From Bacteroidota bacterium (GTDB lineage Bacteria; Bacteroidota; Bacteroidia; B-17B0; Aurantibacillaceae): a stretch of 6,091 bases of DNA. Position 1 is the stretch's first letter. Each line of letters opens with the position of its first letter. The notes under the pieces were generated by a model. It was given only the letters and a program-made list of their open reading frames with translations. It was not told the DNA's origin and made no database searches. Positions 5,703 through 6,091 of the stretch are shown piece by piece. The stretch spans positions 1-6,091 of the forward strand of contig JANYGR010000302.1 of NCBI GenBank assembly GCA_025359355.1, read 5' to 3'. A program made the position numbers and the translations under genes.

Positions 5703-6091
5703 ATGAGGACATATTTAATCATATTCATTACAATTTTTCTTTTTTGTGCTTGCTCTACATCGGACAAAAAGACTGAGCAGATAAAAGACGACTTTATCTA
5801 TGGCGTTACGACCGAACAAGGCCTTCATCCTGAAGACTCAATTGTAAAAAAGACCTTTGCATTAATCAAAAGCGTCACTGACTCATTATCTTTCGCGGAC
5901 ACTGTTATTTATTCAAAATCTGGACAATCATTTTTTAATTACCACATTATGTCGACCGCAAATATGTTCTCTAAACAGGGTGACACCTTAAAATGTGCGG
6001 ACATTCTTATCACTAATCTCAATCACAATTCGGACATAGAGACCAAGACCTACATTCTTAAAGGCATTGCAAAACACTCTGGACTATTTGA
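5703..6091 (+). CDS. Unrecognised lipoprotein, N-terminal part (cut by right edge)
   Basis: Open from ATG 5703 to the window end: 129 residues plus two bases, C-terminus missing. MRTYLIIFITIFLFCAC is a lipoprotein signal peptide with C17 as the likely lipidated residue (C15 is an alternative), followed by STSDKKTEQ, a typical hydrophilic linker. The remainder looks largely helical, especially about 84-129, with Asp, Lys and Thr abundant. It could be a helical-repeat protein, but I recognise no family and assign no function. Codon use is odd. All nine Asp codons are GAC while all five Asn codons are AAT, so this is not simply higher G+C. GAC occurs 18 times on this strand against 2 for GTC. 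Other genes in the window mix GAT and GAC with GAT in the majority. With the inverted-repeat cluster directly upstream, this suggests separate ancestry. No promoter or Shine-Dalgarno is convincing. Confidence 0.75.
   Translation, partial: MRTYLIIFITIFLFCACSTSDKKTEQIKDDFIYGVTTEQGLHPEDSIVKKTFALIKSVTDSLSFADTVIYSKSGQSFFNYHIMSTANMFSKQGDTLKCADILITNLNHNSDIETKTYILKGIAKHSGLF

Overview
This AT-rich window, by eye about one third G+C, most likely comes from a Bacteroidota chromosome, probably in or near Flavobacteriales. Four things point there: a bifunctional Rel protein followed by a Fur-family gene, a DUF6268-type outer-membrane protein, the lack of Shine-Dalgarno sequences before most starts, and a Bacteroidota-style promoter (ATTG-N19-TAGATTTA). 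The phylum is fairly secure; anything finer is inference.

Layout. Positions 1-397 (minus strand) hold the N-terminal part of a class I SAM-dependent methyltransferase that runs off the left edge. A 474-base divergent gap (398-871) follows, with a candidate promoter for the methyltransferase, an inverted-orientation intergenic repeat (about 481-652) and a nested palindrome in the leader of the next gene. Positions 872-3070 encode a complete Rel/SpoT (p)ppGpp synthetase-hydrolase with every expected domain and intact catalytic residues. A second, related repeat (about 3111-3290) fills the gap before a Fur-family metalloregulator (3344-3838), followed after 11 bases by a single-domain STAS protein (3850-4194). 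A very short lipoprotein (4295-4450, probably a truncated remnant) lies 4 bases before a DUF6268-like protein (4455-5366). A 336-base gap rich in inverted repeats (5367-5702) leads to the start of an unrecognised lipoprotein (5703 to the right edge).

How the genes fit together. Rel, Fur and STAS form a stress and nutrient regulatory cluster: alarmone metabolism, metal-responsive repression and an anti-anti-sigma-like switch protein. From memory, rel-fur neighbourhoods, often with purA nearby, are common in this phylum; purA is not present here. Fur and STAS are probably co-transcribed, while rel and fur are separated by a repeat. The right-hand part looks accessory: a lipoprotein fragment, an envelope protein, and a lipoprotein gene with unusual strand-asymmetric composition (all nine Asp codons are GAC; GAC outnumbers GTC 18 to 2) starting just after a complex inverted repeat. 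That boundary is the best candidate for laterally acquired, cassette-like DNA. I found no RNA gene, CRISPR array, transposase or complete new defence system.
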